NCBI GenBank assembly: GCA_965214305.1
Contig: OZ243949.1
Location: 1,302,001-1,366,000, forward strand
DNA: 64,000 nucleotides
Direction of reading: 5' to 3'
Source of the DNA: Azophilus sp965214305
Lineage (GTDB): Bacteria > Pseudomonadota > Gammaproteobacteria > Pseudomonadales > Azotimanducaceae
The notes under the pieces are model-generated. The model was not told the origin of the DNA. It ran no database searches and worked only from the letters and a program-made list of their open reading frames with translations. This document shows positions 56,294 to 64,000 of this stretch, in pieces; position 1 is the stretch's first letter; every line of letters starts with the position of its first letter. The translations under genes were made by a program, and so were the position numbers.

Positions 56294-56512
56294 AATTAGG
56301 CCAGGGCTGCTAGAGTCGGCCAATGGGCGAAGCTGACATAAGGTGGTACCCATCGCGCATTTGCGATTTCATGGATATTACAACATGAAACAATTGCAAC
56401 AGCGGCGGCGGACCAAGCCATTTATAGTCGCCGCCCTCAGCTTCGGTGTCGGGGAGCTTGTTGGCCTTGGTATCGAAGGGTGGACCATTGCGCTCAATCT
56501 CGGAGAATCCAT

Positions 56513-56896
56513 ATGGATCAATTCATTGAAGGCAAGGTTATCGTCGTCACCGGTGCCGGCAGCGGCTTCGGGCGGCTAATCAGCCAGAAGTGCGCCGCGC
56601 TTGGCGCCAGGCTTGTTTGCGCCGACATCAACGACGACTCGCTCAACGAAACCGTCGCCACCATCTCCGGGGCGGGCGGTGCGGCCGTCACTCAAAACAC
56701 CGATGTCTCCCGCTATGAGGATGTGCGGCGGCTGGCGGCGAGGGCGGTTGACGAGTTTGGCGCCATTGATGTCATGGTCAACAACTTGGACCCGGACAGT
56801 CTCACGGACCAGGTTGTCCACGCCATCAACCAGCCTTGGGGTGTTGCGATCGCGGAAATCACCGTGCGCGCCGCCGGGGAGGGTTTCATACTCTGA
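56513..56896 (+). pseudogene. Internally deleted short-chain dehydrogenase (SDR)
   Basis: Starts normally at the ATG 56513: KVIVVTGAGSGFGRLISQKC and CADINDD with the NN motif in DVMVNNLDPD. After that it jumps to TDQVVHAINQPWGVAIAEITVR and stops, which is a normal SDR C-terminus. About 110 residues containing the Ser-Tyr-Lys catalytic residues are missing, giving 127 codons instead of about 250. The reading frame survives the deletion. It is unlikely to be active as an SDR. Confidence 0.75.
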
Positions 56897-56984
56897 AATC
56901 CCGGTCGAATACCGATCGCGCTGGTGTGCAAGTGCAAACCCGTTGCCCAGTGAATATCAGATCGAAACAGCGCCACCCGCCGCC

Positions 56985-58115
56985 GTGAAAAACTGCTTGA
57001 CGCCCTCTCAGTTGCTGGATTTCTCCATTGAACCCAATTGGGCATGGGCCGACCCGCAACAACGCAACCATCTGGCGATTGATCTGAGTGCGGAGCCCCC
57101 CCTAAACGTTGCGGACAGCGCGCGCTTGTGTGCTTGGGTCGCCCGGCAACCCATGCCGATAATTGGTGTCCGGGAGGCACCGCTTGACCACACCCAAAGC
57201 CACCGGGCTGAGGCGCACAAGCGCCCGGCAATGGACGCGGGCAACGCGATATTGCCGCCGCGCAACATGGGCTCGGCCGAGCAATCCAAATCCAGCATCA
57301 GCCTTGCGGGCGAACCGCCAGGTTCCCTTGCCGACGCTCTGGATCTCATTGTCGCGAACCCCGCCGAACTGCGGCTTGTCGGTGAAAAAATTGACAAATA
57401 TCCGCACGCTTGCGCCGTACTCGTGCAAGTGTTGCGCGTTGTCGGCAAACTGGGCATGACCGACGCGCTCAGTGTCGAATCATTGGCCTACGCCACCCTG
57501 CTGGGAGGCTCGGAGTTCGCTGCTTGGCTGAAGCGCAGACAACCGAGGAATACGCGGGCCAGCACAGGCAAAAAAGTGGTTGCGGTCGAACGCCGCGGAG
57601 ACGGCCTGCAGATCGTGCTCAACAACCCCGAGCGCCGCAATGCCCTTTGTACGGCGATGCGAGATGCGCTAACCGAGGCATTCCAACTCGCGGTTGTCGA
57701 TGATTCCATCCTAAACATCAACGTATCCGCCAACGGACCCTGTTTCAGCGCCGGCGGCGATCTCACCGAGTTCGGCACGATGGCCGACCTCGCCCTAGGC
57801 CACCAGATCCGCATGACGCAGATGCCCGCCCGCTACCTCGCCGCCTGCCGCGAGCTCTGCACATTCCGGGTTCAGGGTGCCTGCATTGGTGCCGGCATCG
57901 AGCTGTCGGCGTTTGGGGCGCGCCTGGTTGCAACATCGGATGCAACGTTTTGCCTGCCGGAGATCGGCATGGGCTTAATCCCCGGAGCGGGTGGCTGCGT
58001 GAGCATCCCCCGCCGCATCGGTCGCCAGCGCACCGCCCTGCTGGCCATCCGCGGCCATACGATTAACGCCGACCAAGCCTTGGCTTGGGGGTTAATTGAT
58101 GCGATTGAGGATTGA
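56985..58115 (+). CDS. Enoyl-CoA hydratase/isomerase-family protein with N-terminal extension
   Basis: 376 residues from GTG 56985. Residues about 1-190 form an extension seen in some crotonase proteins (for example NHLAIDLSAEPPLNVADSAR and LAYATLLGGSEFAAWL). From about 200 the crotonase core follows: VLNNPERRNALCTAMRDAL, oxyanion loop FSAGGDLTEFGTM, and GACIGAGIELSAFGARL, LPEIGMGLIPGAGGCVSIPRR. The catalytic Glu pair (E in PEIGMGLIPGAG) is present. The open frame upstream overlaps the deleted SDR and is not supported. It converges on the amidohydrolase gene at 58180. Confidence 0.8.
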   Translation: MKNCLTPSQLLDFSIEPNWAWADPQQRNHLAIDLSAEPPLNVADSARLCAWVARQPMPIIGVREAPLDHTQSHRAEAHKRPAMDAGNAILPPRNMGSAEQSKSSISLAGEPPGSLADALDLIVANPAELRLVGEKIDKYPHACAVLVQVLRVVGKLGMTDALSVESLAYATLLGGSEFAAWLKRRQPRNTRASTGKKVVAVERRGDGLQIVLNNPERRNALCTAMRDALTEAFQLAVVDDSILNINVSANGPCFSAGGDLTEFGTMADLALGHQIRMTQMPARYLAACRELCTFRVQGACIGAGIELSAFGARLVATSDATFCLPEIGMGLIPGAGGCVSIPRRIGRQRTALLAIRGHTINADQALAWGLIDAIED

Positions 58116-58179
58116 ATGGCGTATCGGGCGAGGCTGGTCGCACAACGGCCCGGGAGCTCATGCGACTCGCCGAGCAACG

Positions 58180-59589
58180 TCATCCATTGCGATTCAAAAC
58201 CGACGGTGGCGATACCGATCGATCGGCCGGGAAATTATCGTAAATGAGCTGTCCCGAGCGCAGGGTGGCCAGAACATCGGCGCTATCGAGGCGCTGGCGG
58301 GCCAGCCGCCATGAGCGATCGAGTAGGCAGAGATCAGCGGGCGCGCCAACTTCGATGCGCCGCGCTGTGGCGGGCTGTCTTAAGGAGCCGAGAAAGAGCG
58401 ATAGGGCCTGTTCCGGGGTAAGGGCTTCCGCCTCACCCAAGGGTTTGCCGGCGGCGGTTCGACGCTCGACAGCGGCACGCATGGCCCGCCAAGGGTCGGG
58501 GTGACCGAAGGGCGCATCACTGCCGGCGGCCAGCGGTATGCGGTTGTCTAAAAAACTGCGGCAGCGATACAACCAAGGCTGTTCGTTGGCGGACAGATCA
58601 CGCAAATAGGCATCGCCTCGTTCCGCGACAAAGTTGGGTTGCGTAACCACCGCCAGGCCCAGTTCTCGAATCTGCGGCAGCAGCGCCGGCGGCGTCACCG
58701 ATGCATGCTCAATCCGGTCGCCCCGGCGCACAGCCGCCACTCGAAAAGCCGCCAACGCGAACACCAACTCAACTTCGGTGACGCAATGCACCGCCAGCTC
58801 CCGCCCCCTGCCGTGGCTGGTTGCCATCAACTCGCAGAGGGTATCGAAATCCGGCAGCGACGATTCATGCAGATGCACCTTGGTGGGGCCGGCGAGGGCG
58901 TGGCGCATGCTCAGGGTTCCCCCAACGCGGACGGCTTGCCGCAATTGATCGGTTTTTTGCAGCCGCTCAAATAGGGCGGCGGCTTCGGTATCGTTGCTTG
59001 GCGTTAGATCCGTGACGCCCGTTACGCCAAAGGCGGCAAGCCGACGGCTCGCCCGGGCAACGGGCGGCGGCGCGCACCCCCAGAGTCGAGCAAGGCGAGT
59101 ATCTTGGTCAAAAAAACGCCCGTCACCGCATGGCGGCGGGTATTGGTGGGATAGGCGCGCTAAGGCGATGCGTTGCAATCCGGCACTGTTAAGAATCCAA
59201 AGGCGCCCACTGCGATGTTGAATGCGTATCGGCACGTCCGGCAAGTTGCGGTCAAGCCAATGGCGATCAATATCGCCCGCCACGCTTTCATGGTAGCCAG
59301 TACCGCGAATCCAACCGGATGCATTCGGTTCCGCGTCGGCGAGGCACTCAATCAACTGCCGGGCGTTGTTGACCTCCGGTGGCCCGCAACGCAAGGACTC
59401 CAGCGCCGCCGCATAGGCCATTAGATGGATGTGATGGTCGTTCAGGCCGGGCAGCGCGGCGGCACCGCACAGATCGAGCACCGGTTCGCCGGGTCTTGGC
59501 TCAAGTTGCCCAATGGCCGCGATAACGCCATTGTCGATGCGTAGGTCCGCAACACCCGAACCGTAGAGCTCCGCCCTGGCAATCAGCAT
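58180..59589 (-). CDS. Amidohydrolase-family protein (YtcJ/AepA-like)
   Basis: 469 residues. Metal ligands begin in ALPGLNDHHIHLMAYA; further features are WIRGTGYHES, DRIEHASVTPPALLPQIREL, and the Asp motif AAGSDAPFGHPDPWRAM with EALTPEQALSLFLG in the C-terminal part. These match the YtcJ-like group of amidohydrolases, whose substrates are mostly unknown. It overlaps the upstream acyl-CoA ligase gene by seven bases and is the last gene of a four-gene minus-strand operon starting at 62736. Confidence 0.82.
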   Translation of the reverse strand: MLIARAELYGSGVADLRIDNGVIAAIGQLEPRPGEPVLDLCGAAALPGLNDHHIHLMAYAAALESLRCGPPEVNNARQLIECLADAEPNASGWIRGTGYHESVAGDIDRHWLDRNLPDVPIRIQHRSGRLWILNSAGLQRIALARLSHQYPPPCGDGRFFDQDTRLARLWGCAPPPVARASRRLAAFGVTGVTDLTPSNDTEAAALFERLQKTDQLRQAVRVGGTLSMRHALAGPTKVHLHESSLPDFDTLCELMATSHGRGRELAVHCVTEVELVFALAAFRVAAVRRGDRIEHASVTPPALLPQIRELGLAVVTQPNFVAERGDAYLRDLSANEQPWLYRCRSFLDNRIPLAAGSDAPFGHPDPWRAMRAAVERRTAAGKPLGEAEALTPEQALSLFLGSLRQPATARRIEVGAPADLCLLDRSWRLARQRLDSADVLATLRSGQLIYDNFPADRSVSPPSVLNRNG

Positions 59590-61085
59590 CGCGCAAACCA
59601 GGGTGTCATTTGCCGGCGCAGTAATTTCCCGGTTTCGTTATAGGGCAACGCCTCCACAAAGCGCACCGCTTCCGGTACGCGCGACGAGCGCAGCCGGGCG
59701 CGAATGAAGGCGCGCAGTTCTGCGGCCGCCACCGTCACGCCGGGCTTGCACACCACGGCAATACCCACTGCCTCGCCCCATTGTTCAGACGGTACGGCCA
59801 CCGCCGCCGCATCGGCAATCGCTTGATGAGTAAGCAATAGGTCCTCGATCTCCGCCGGAGAAATGTTCTCGCCGCCGCGCACGATCACGTCGTCGGCGCG
59901 GCCGGACAGATAAAGGTAGCCCGCCGCATCAAGATGGCCGGTGTCCCGGGTCGGGAACCAGCCGTCCTCGTCGACGGCCCGGCGCTCGCGGTATTGGCCG
60001 GAAACCTGGGGGCCGCGCACAAAAATCTCGCCCGACTCACCGGGTGCCACGGGGTTGCCCACAGCATCCCGAAGCTCGATTTCAACCGACGGTAGGGCTT
60101 GGCCAACAGAGCTTAAGCGGGCGCGTATCCGGGGGTCGTCACTGGCAATGGCCTCGCGGTGCTCCCGGGGCCCCAACAAGGCAATGGTGGAACTCGTTTC
60201 GGTAAGACCATAGGCATTGGTGAAATCCACGTCGGGGAATCGCCTGAGAGCCCGCTCGATAACCGTTGCCGGCATTCGGCCACCGCCATAGGCAATGGCA
60301 CCGAGGCGGGCGGGTACAGACTGCTGCCCGGGCGCATCTTCCAACAGTTCAACAATACGGGCCAACATGGTCGGCACCACGAAAGCGCTGGTCACGCCCT
60401 GGCGGCGAGCCAAATCCAACCAGGCCGCCGCACTGAAATTGGCGAGTTGCACGATTCTCCGCCCCGCATAGATGCCGCTCAGTAGCGCGGCAATGCCGGC
60501 AATGTGATAGGGCGGTACCGACACCAGCGCCGCCTCGTCCTCGGTGGCGGAGAAAAACTCCAGGGTGCCGAGGATGTAGGACATGAGATGCTCGTGGCGC
60601 AACAAGGCGGCCTTGGGCGAGCCCGTGGTGCCGCTGGTGAAAAGCTGGATGGCGACGCCCGGGTCTTCCGGCCAAGCCGCATCCGGATTGCCGCGGGCGC
60701 TTGCCTCGCGGAGAAACGCTTCGCGTTCAAGCGCCCGCACAACCTCCGGATGGGCGCCGTGATTCTTGCAATTGCCTTGATCGGCGATCAGGTAGAGGGG
60801 TTCAAGACGACTCATCAAGGCGGTCAATTGTTCGGCTGGCAACCGATAGTTGAGCGGCGCATAGGGCACCCCGGCCATGGCCGCGCCAAAGAGCGCAACC
60901 GGGGTGGCGGGACTGCTGACATCCAATACCGAGACGAATCCGCAGCCCGATTCTCGAAAGAGCGCCGCCGCGCCCGCCGCCGCCGTATAGAGTTCCTCGG
61001 CCGTATATTCACGGTCATCGCAACTGAGCGCACAGCGTCCGAAACCGGCTTCGGACGCCATTTGCAGTAGCATTGCAATGTTCAT
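59583..61085 (-). CDS. AMP-dependent acyl-CoA/aryl-acid ligase
   Basis: ANL-superfamily ligase of 500 residues. The P-loop-like A3 motif is LFTSGTTGSPKAALLRHEH, A5 is NAYGLTETSSTIAL, A7 is GWFPTRDTGHLDAAGYL, A8 is LSGRADDVIVRGGENISP and A10 is LPYNETGKLLRRQM with the catalytic Lys. It activates a carboxylic acid to a CoA thioester. It overlaps the amidohydrolase gene. Together with the FAD monooxygenase at the operon start it suggests aromatic or cyclic acid activation. Confidence 0.9.
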   Translation of the reverse strand: MNIAMLLQMASEAGFGRCALSCDDREYTAEELYTAAAGAAALFRESGCGFVSVLDVSSPATPVALFGAAMAGVPYAPLNYRLPAEQLTALMSRLEPLYLIADQGNCKNHGAHPEVVRALEREAFLREASARGNPDAAWPEDPGVAIQLFTSGTTGSPKAALLRHEHLMSYILGTLEFFSATEDEAALVSVPPYHIAGIAALLSGIYAGRRIVQLANFSAAAWLDLARRQGVTSAFVVPTMLARIVELLEDAPGQQSVPARLGAIAYGGGRMPATVIERALRRFPDVDFTNAYGLTETSSTIALLGPREHREAIASDDPRIRARLSSVGQALPSVEIELRDAVGNPVAPGESGEIFVRGPQVSGQYRERRAVDEDGWFPTRDTGHLDAAGYLYLSGRADDVIVRGGENISPAEIEDLLLTHQAIADAAAVAVPSEQWGEAVGIAVVCKPGVTVAAAELRAFIRARLRSSRVPEAVRFVEALPYNETGKLLRRQMTPWFARC

Positions 61086-61118
61086 TGGTCGGGCTAGCGG
61101 CTTGGCGAGATAGGCGGT

Positions 61119-61424
61119 CTAGTCGGAGGAAGGGAGCTTCTTCGCCTCCTTAACCACCAGCGGTGCTCCATGCGCCGCCAAGGTGCCCTCGCCCGCCTTG
61201 ATGCACAGCACCTCCAGGGATTGATCTGCATTGACGTAACGCTTGCCAATCTGGCAGCCCGACATTTGCCGCGCATCGGGCACCGCCTTCTCGGCGGCAT
61301 CGACCGACCCGGCCATCGGCGCACCCCCACAAGTCAGGCTCAAGCCGCCAACGCCCTTGACAATCATTATCTCTGCCGCACAGACGGCGCTTTTCAATCT
61401 CAATCCGGGTTTTAGGTCCGGCAT
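61119..61424 (-). CDS. Small conserved protein linked to acyl-CoA ligase
   Basis: 101 residues with four cysteines in AVCAAEIMIVKG, LTCGGAPMA, SGCQIGKRYVN and EVLCIKAGEG. Ends LVVKEAKKLPSSD. It looks like the small conserved proteins found next to acyl-CoA ligases in some actinobacteria and proteobacteria; no function is assigned. It sits between the FAD monooxygenase and ligase genes of the same operon, with gaps of about 33 and 40 bases. The regular spacing of Cys suggests metal binding, but there is no CxxC. Confidence 0.6.
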   Translation of the reverse strand: MPDLKPGLRLKSAVCAAEIMIVKGVGGLSLTCGGAPMAGSVDAAEKAVPDARQMSGCQIGKRYVNADQSLEVLCIKAGEGTLAAHGAPLVVKEAKKLPSSD

Positions 61425-61464
61425 GGTTCAGGTTTCCTTGTGGTAGTGACCGAAACAGCAAAGC

Positions 61465-62736
61465 CTAACGCAATTTCCCACGTTTTTTACTTTTTGCATG
61501 TGCCGGGAGTGGCTCAGTTTCAATGGACAGCGCATCGTAGGCAAACAGGTTGTGCAGGGTCCGATGGCCGACCCACCCGGCCACTCGATTGCGTAGCCAA
61601 GCTTGGACGCCGCCCAAGTGGAAGACGCGAGCATTGCGGCGGGAACCCATTTGCACCGCCGCCGTTCGACCCTGCCGCAGCCTGCTGTAGCGTTGCAGCG
61701 CCGCCTCGATGTCCCCATTGTTGGCAAGACAGTTGGCAAGGACGGCGGCGTCTTCAATTGCCATGGCAGCACCCTGGGCTTGGAAAGGCAGCGTTGGATG
61801 ACAGGCATCACCCAAAAGTGTAACCGCCCCGCGACTCCACTGTGGCATTGGCGGGCGATCATACAACGCCCACTTATAAAGGGAACTGCGGTCGGCGTGG
61901 TCGATGATGGCCTGAATGTCCGGGTGCCAACCGGCAAAATCGCTCTTCAATTCTTCGTACTCCCCGCGCTCGGTCCAGGATTCCAGCTCCCAACCCGCCT
62001 TCCCAAACGCGAAGACGCAGTTCAGCAGAGCGCCACCCCGCACGAAGTAGCAAACAACATGGCCGCCCGGCCCCCACCAAACCGTACCGACGGGTTTTTG
62101 TAGGCCCCGGGGGACAAGTTCCACCGGTACCAGGGTGCGCCAAGCGATATTGCCGGTGAAGGTGGCCTGCTCATCGCCGAACAATGCCGCCCGCACCCCC
62201 GAGTGAATGCCGTCGGCACCCACCAGCGTATCGCCGTAATGGAGGTCTCCGGCAACGCTTAGCCGAATCCGTTCCGAATATTCTTTGGAGGGGGGATCTT
62301 TCACGGAGCGCCCTGTTGTTTTTTGCTGGAAACTCTCGACGGGGGCGGCGCTATGCAGCCTAATGTTTGGACGTTGCTCGGCGGCGGCGGTCAAGACGTC
62401 AAGCAGGTCGCCGCGATGCATGTGGTAGTACGGGAAACCATAGCGTTTCAGCACCGTCTCGCCGAGCGGAATCGAGTTGATGAGCTTGGCTGATTGCCAA
62501 GACCGGAACTCGATGGCCTGCGGCAAAAACGCAGCTTCCGCCAACGCCGAGGCCAAGCCGAGATGGTGCAACACCCGGGTAGCATTCGGACTCAACTGGA
62601 TACCGGCACCGGCTTCACCGAACTTCTCCGCCTGCTCGAACACCGAAACCCGCCAGCCCGCTTCAGCCAAACAAAGCGCCGTGGTCAAGCCGCCGATACC
62701 ACCGCCAGCGATCAAAACTCGGCGGTCAGCCCGCAT
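61465..62736 (-). CDS. FAD-dependent aromatic monooxygenase (salicylate-hydroxylase-like)
   Basis: 423 residues from ATG 62736 (MRADRRVLIAGGGIGG). Dinucleotide-binding motif GGGIGGLTTALCLAEAG (9-25), the DG fingerprint LVGADGIHSGVRAALFG, and the GD motif TLLGDACHPTLPFQAQGAA. This is the class A flavoprotein hydroxylase layout (salicylate/6-hydroxynicotinate type) that uses NAD(P)H and O2. A downstream ATG start is favoured over the frame open to 62907 by the AGGTG site. It probably hydroxylates or oxidatively decarboxylates an aromatic or heteroaromatic acid. It is the first gene of the operon; an iron-box-like sequence lies upstream. Confidence 0.9.
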   Translation of the reverse strand: MRADRRVLIAGGGIGGLTTALCLAEAGWRVSVFEQAEKFGEAGAGIQLSPNATRVLHHLGLASALAEAAFLPQAIEFRSWQSAKLINSIPLGETVLKRYGFPYYHMHRGDLLDVLTAAAEQRPNIRLHSAAPVESFQQKTTGRSVKDPPSKEYSERIRLSVAGDLHYGDTLVGADGIHSGVRAALFGDEQATFTGNIAWRTLVPVELVPRGLQKPVGTVWWGPGGHVVCYFVRGGALLNCVFAFGKAGWELESWTERGEYEELKSDFAGWHPDIQAIIDHADRSSLYKWALYDRPPMPQWSRGAVTLLGDACHPTLPFQAQGAAMAIEDAAVLANCLANNGDIEAALQRYSRLRQGRTAAVQMGSRRNARVFHLGGVQAWLRNRVAGWVGHRTLHNLFAYDALSIETEPLPAHAKSKKRGKLR

Positions 62737-62765
62737 AGCGCACCTGTGGCTTCTCGCCATATAAA

Positions 62766-62785
62766 AATAATAATAATTCTCATTT
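62766..62785. promoter_or_regulatory. Fur-box-like AT-rich sequence
   Basis: AATAATAATAATTCTCATTT lies in the intergenic region between the FAD monooxygenase (minus) and the plus-strand frame at 62844. It matches 13 of 19 positions of the Fur consensus by eye, with the common ATAATNATTCTCATT form. It could control either or both directions. Confidence 0.4.
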
Positions 62786-62843
62786 GGTTTTATATTTCTA
62801 ATTTTGGCGTGTATCGTCCGCTCGTTTTCGCCGACACAAGGAG

Positions 62844-63200
62844 ATGAACCCGATGCAACGAGCCAAACCGACCCGGCCCGCACAGGACAACACCGCCGGC
62901 CCTGCAAGCAAAGCTCTAACCCGGATATCCCGCCAACTTCCTGCTGCGAGAATGGTTGAGCTATCCAAGCTGGCGGTCGCTATCGGCGTTGCGACAACCG
63001 CTGCCACCCACGCAAGCGCCGCCGAAACGGCCAGTATCGCCCGCGACGAATCCAACATCATCTTTCCCAAGTTTAGCCCACCGACCTTGAGCGACTGGAT
63101 GCCTTGGGCGCGGATGTTCGCTTTCGCGACTTCCGCGGGCAGAGGCTCCTGGCCGATCTGGGATACTGGGTGCTGTCAGAGCCTGGACCTGTCGGTATGA
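62844..63200 (+). pseudogene. Possible truncated iron-regulated exported protein
   Basis: ATG 62844 follows an AAGGAG site. The product opens MNPMQRAKPTRPAQDNTAGP and contains a signal-like hydrophobic stretch MVELSKLAVAIGVATTAATH then ASAAETA, a plausible cleavage site. After about residue 75 the sequence becomes unrelated Trp/Pro-rich and a different frame (RLDALGADVRFRDFRGQRLL) looks more protein-like through 63221. Best read as the 5' end of an exported-protein gene joined to the 3' end of another, neither intact. Confidence 0.35.
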
Positions 63201-63231
63201 TGTCGCCCCGCCTCTTGATTTGAGACATTGC

Positions 63232-64000
63232 ATGATCGTCAAGCCCCGCATCCGAGGCTTCATTTGCACCACCGCCCATCCCCAAGGTTGCGCCGCCCAT
63301 GTTCAGCAGCAAATTGACCATGTGAGAGCCGTTGGCGCAATGGATGCCGGCGTGGCGAACGCGCTGGTGGTGGGCTGCTCGGGTGGATACGGGCTGGCGT
63401 CCCGAATCGTGGCGGCAGCGGGTTGTGGAGCGAATACGCTGGGGGTGTCGTTGGAAAAACCGCCCGGTCGGCGGCGCACGGCAACCGCTGGCTGGTACAA
63501 CAACCTAGCCTTTGAGGAAGCCATTGACGGCTATGCCCGCACCCTCAACGGCGATGCGTTCTCCGATGAGATAAAGGCCGACGCCCTGAGCATCATCGGC
63601 AAAGACATGGGCAAGATCGACCTGCTCGTCTACAGCTTGGCATCACCCGTGCGCACACACCCGCGCACCGGCCTGCTGCATCGCTCGGCCATCAAACCGC
63701 TGGGCGAAACCCTGCGCATGAAATCCCTGAACGTGGACAAGGGCGAAGTCGTCGAAATAGCGCTCGAACCCGGCACCGACGAAGATGTGACCAACACGGT
63801 CGCGGTCATGGGCGGTGAAGACTGGGAAATGTGGATCGAGGCGCTTGCCAGAGCCAACTTACTCGCCTCCGGCTTCCGCACACTGGCCTTTACCTACCTT
63901 GGCAGCGAACTGACCTGGCCCATCTATTGGGAAGGCACACTCGGTAAGGCGAAGGAAGACCTCGACCGCGCCAGCACCGCTATCACAGAGCGGCTCAAGG
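63232..64000 (+). CDS. fabV: NADH-dependent enoyl-[acyl-carrier-protein] reductase FabV (partial, runs off the window)
   Basis: The first 256 residues of a protein that is normally about 400. MIVKPRIRGFICTTAHPQGC is the typical N-terminus. VVGCSGGYGLASRIVAAAG is the dinucleotide-binding segment, TATAGWYNNLAFEEAIDGYA, INGDAFSD-like LNGDAFSDEIK and VYSLASPVRT follow. The YX8K catalytic pair is in IYWEGTLGKAK (Tyr, eight residues, Lys). FabV is the triclosan-resistant class of enoyl reductase in the last step of fatty-acid elongation. The start ATG is at 63232; no strong ribosome site is obvious, and translation could be coupled to the fragment upstream. Confidence 0.93.
   Translation, partial: MIVKPRIRGFICTTAHPQGCAAHVQQQIDHVRAVGAMDAGVANALVVGCSGGYGLASRIVAAAGCGANTLGVSLEKPPGRRRTATAGWYNNLAFEEAIDGYARTLNGDAFSDEIKADALSIIGKDMGKIDLLVYSLASPVRTHPRTGLLHRSAIKPLGETLRMKSLNVDKGEVVEIALEPGTDEDVTNTVAVMGGEDWEMWIEALARANLLASGFRTLAFTYLGSELTWPIYWEGTLGKAKEDLDRASTAITERLK

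Noticed and set aside
56601..56984. Upstream extension of the enoyl-CoA hydratase frame
   Set aside because: It runs in another frame of the deleted SDR gene and has no family features; the GTG at 56985 is taken as start.

Overview
The window is a GC-rich stretch of a proteobacterial chromosome, most likely a gammaproteobacterium. The support is the order hemC-hemD-hemX-hemY, followed by convergent rho, epmA, agmatine deiminase with N-carbamoylputrescine amidase, and fabV at the right edge. The mosaic of insertion-sequence debris, toxin-antitoxin genes and a giant exported repeat protein suggests an uncultured and perhaps host-associated lineage; that last point is inference.

Layout. 0-5.7 kb: haem biosynthesis and rho. 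6.0-13.7 kb (+): a 2-oxoacid/acetoin-type dehydrogenase (E1 alpha, E1 beta, E2, no E3), a VOC protein, a DUF2165 membrane protein, a TonB-dependent receptor and a short-chain dehydrogenase. 13.8-19.1 kb (-): a tight five-gene operon of M24 creatinase-like hydrolase, TRZ/ATZ-type amidohydrolase, 4-oxalocrotonate tautomerase homologue, isochorismatase/VOC fusion and NCS2-like permease. 19.2-28.9 kb: an accessory zone with an interrupted toxin-antitoxin pair, a complete ISNCY/IS1202-type element and a MITE-like derivative, three small exported proteins, one intact and one broken Fic gene with operator-like repeats, IS30 and IS481 remnants, and a retropepsin-like protease module. A fragment of a polysaccharide deacetylase and an isochorismatase hydrolase also lie here. 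28.9-36.2 kb (-): a compact operon of enolase-superfamily enzyme, octopine-type dehydrogenase, aldehyde dehydrogenase, dipicolinate-synthase-A-like protein, hydantoinase-like and cytosine-deaminase-like amidohydrolases. 36.2-47.3 kb: a second accessory island between 52-bp direct repeats, with VapBC, a coiled-coil putative nuclease, a 2156-aa Calx-beta/fibronectin repeat protein, IS debris and an AAA ATPase. 47.3-52.5 kb: two cytochromes P450, a CobW-type GTPase, a possible oxygenase-fold protein and a second DUF2165 protein. 52.7-64 kb: agmatine catabolism, epmA, ybaN-like, acyl-CoA and FAD-monooxygenase genes, and the start of fabV.

How it may work together. The amidohydrolase, hydantoinase, deaminase and carbamoyl-amidase-like families, with a nucleobase-type permease and a TonB receptor, suggest uptake and stepwise opening of a nitrogen heterocycle or cyclic amide. 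The deaminase, cyclic amidohydrolase and isochorismatase-fold amidase trio parallels the creatinine/N-methylhydantoin route, but the substrate cannot be read from sequence. Collapsing the two 52-bp repeats would put the 47.3-kb P450 directly upstream of the 36-28.9 kb operon, so the island probably split a catabolic operon.

The most striking regulatory pattern is three G/C homopolymers of 13-14 nt. Each sits at the 5' end of a gene for an exported protein: in a promoter-like spacer, inside a signal peptide, and just upstream of the giant repeat protein. They look like phase-variation switches. All coordinates, counts and family calls come from reading the sequence by eye; no database search was possible.
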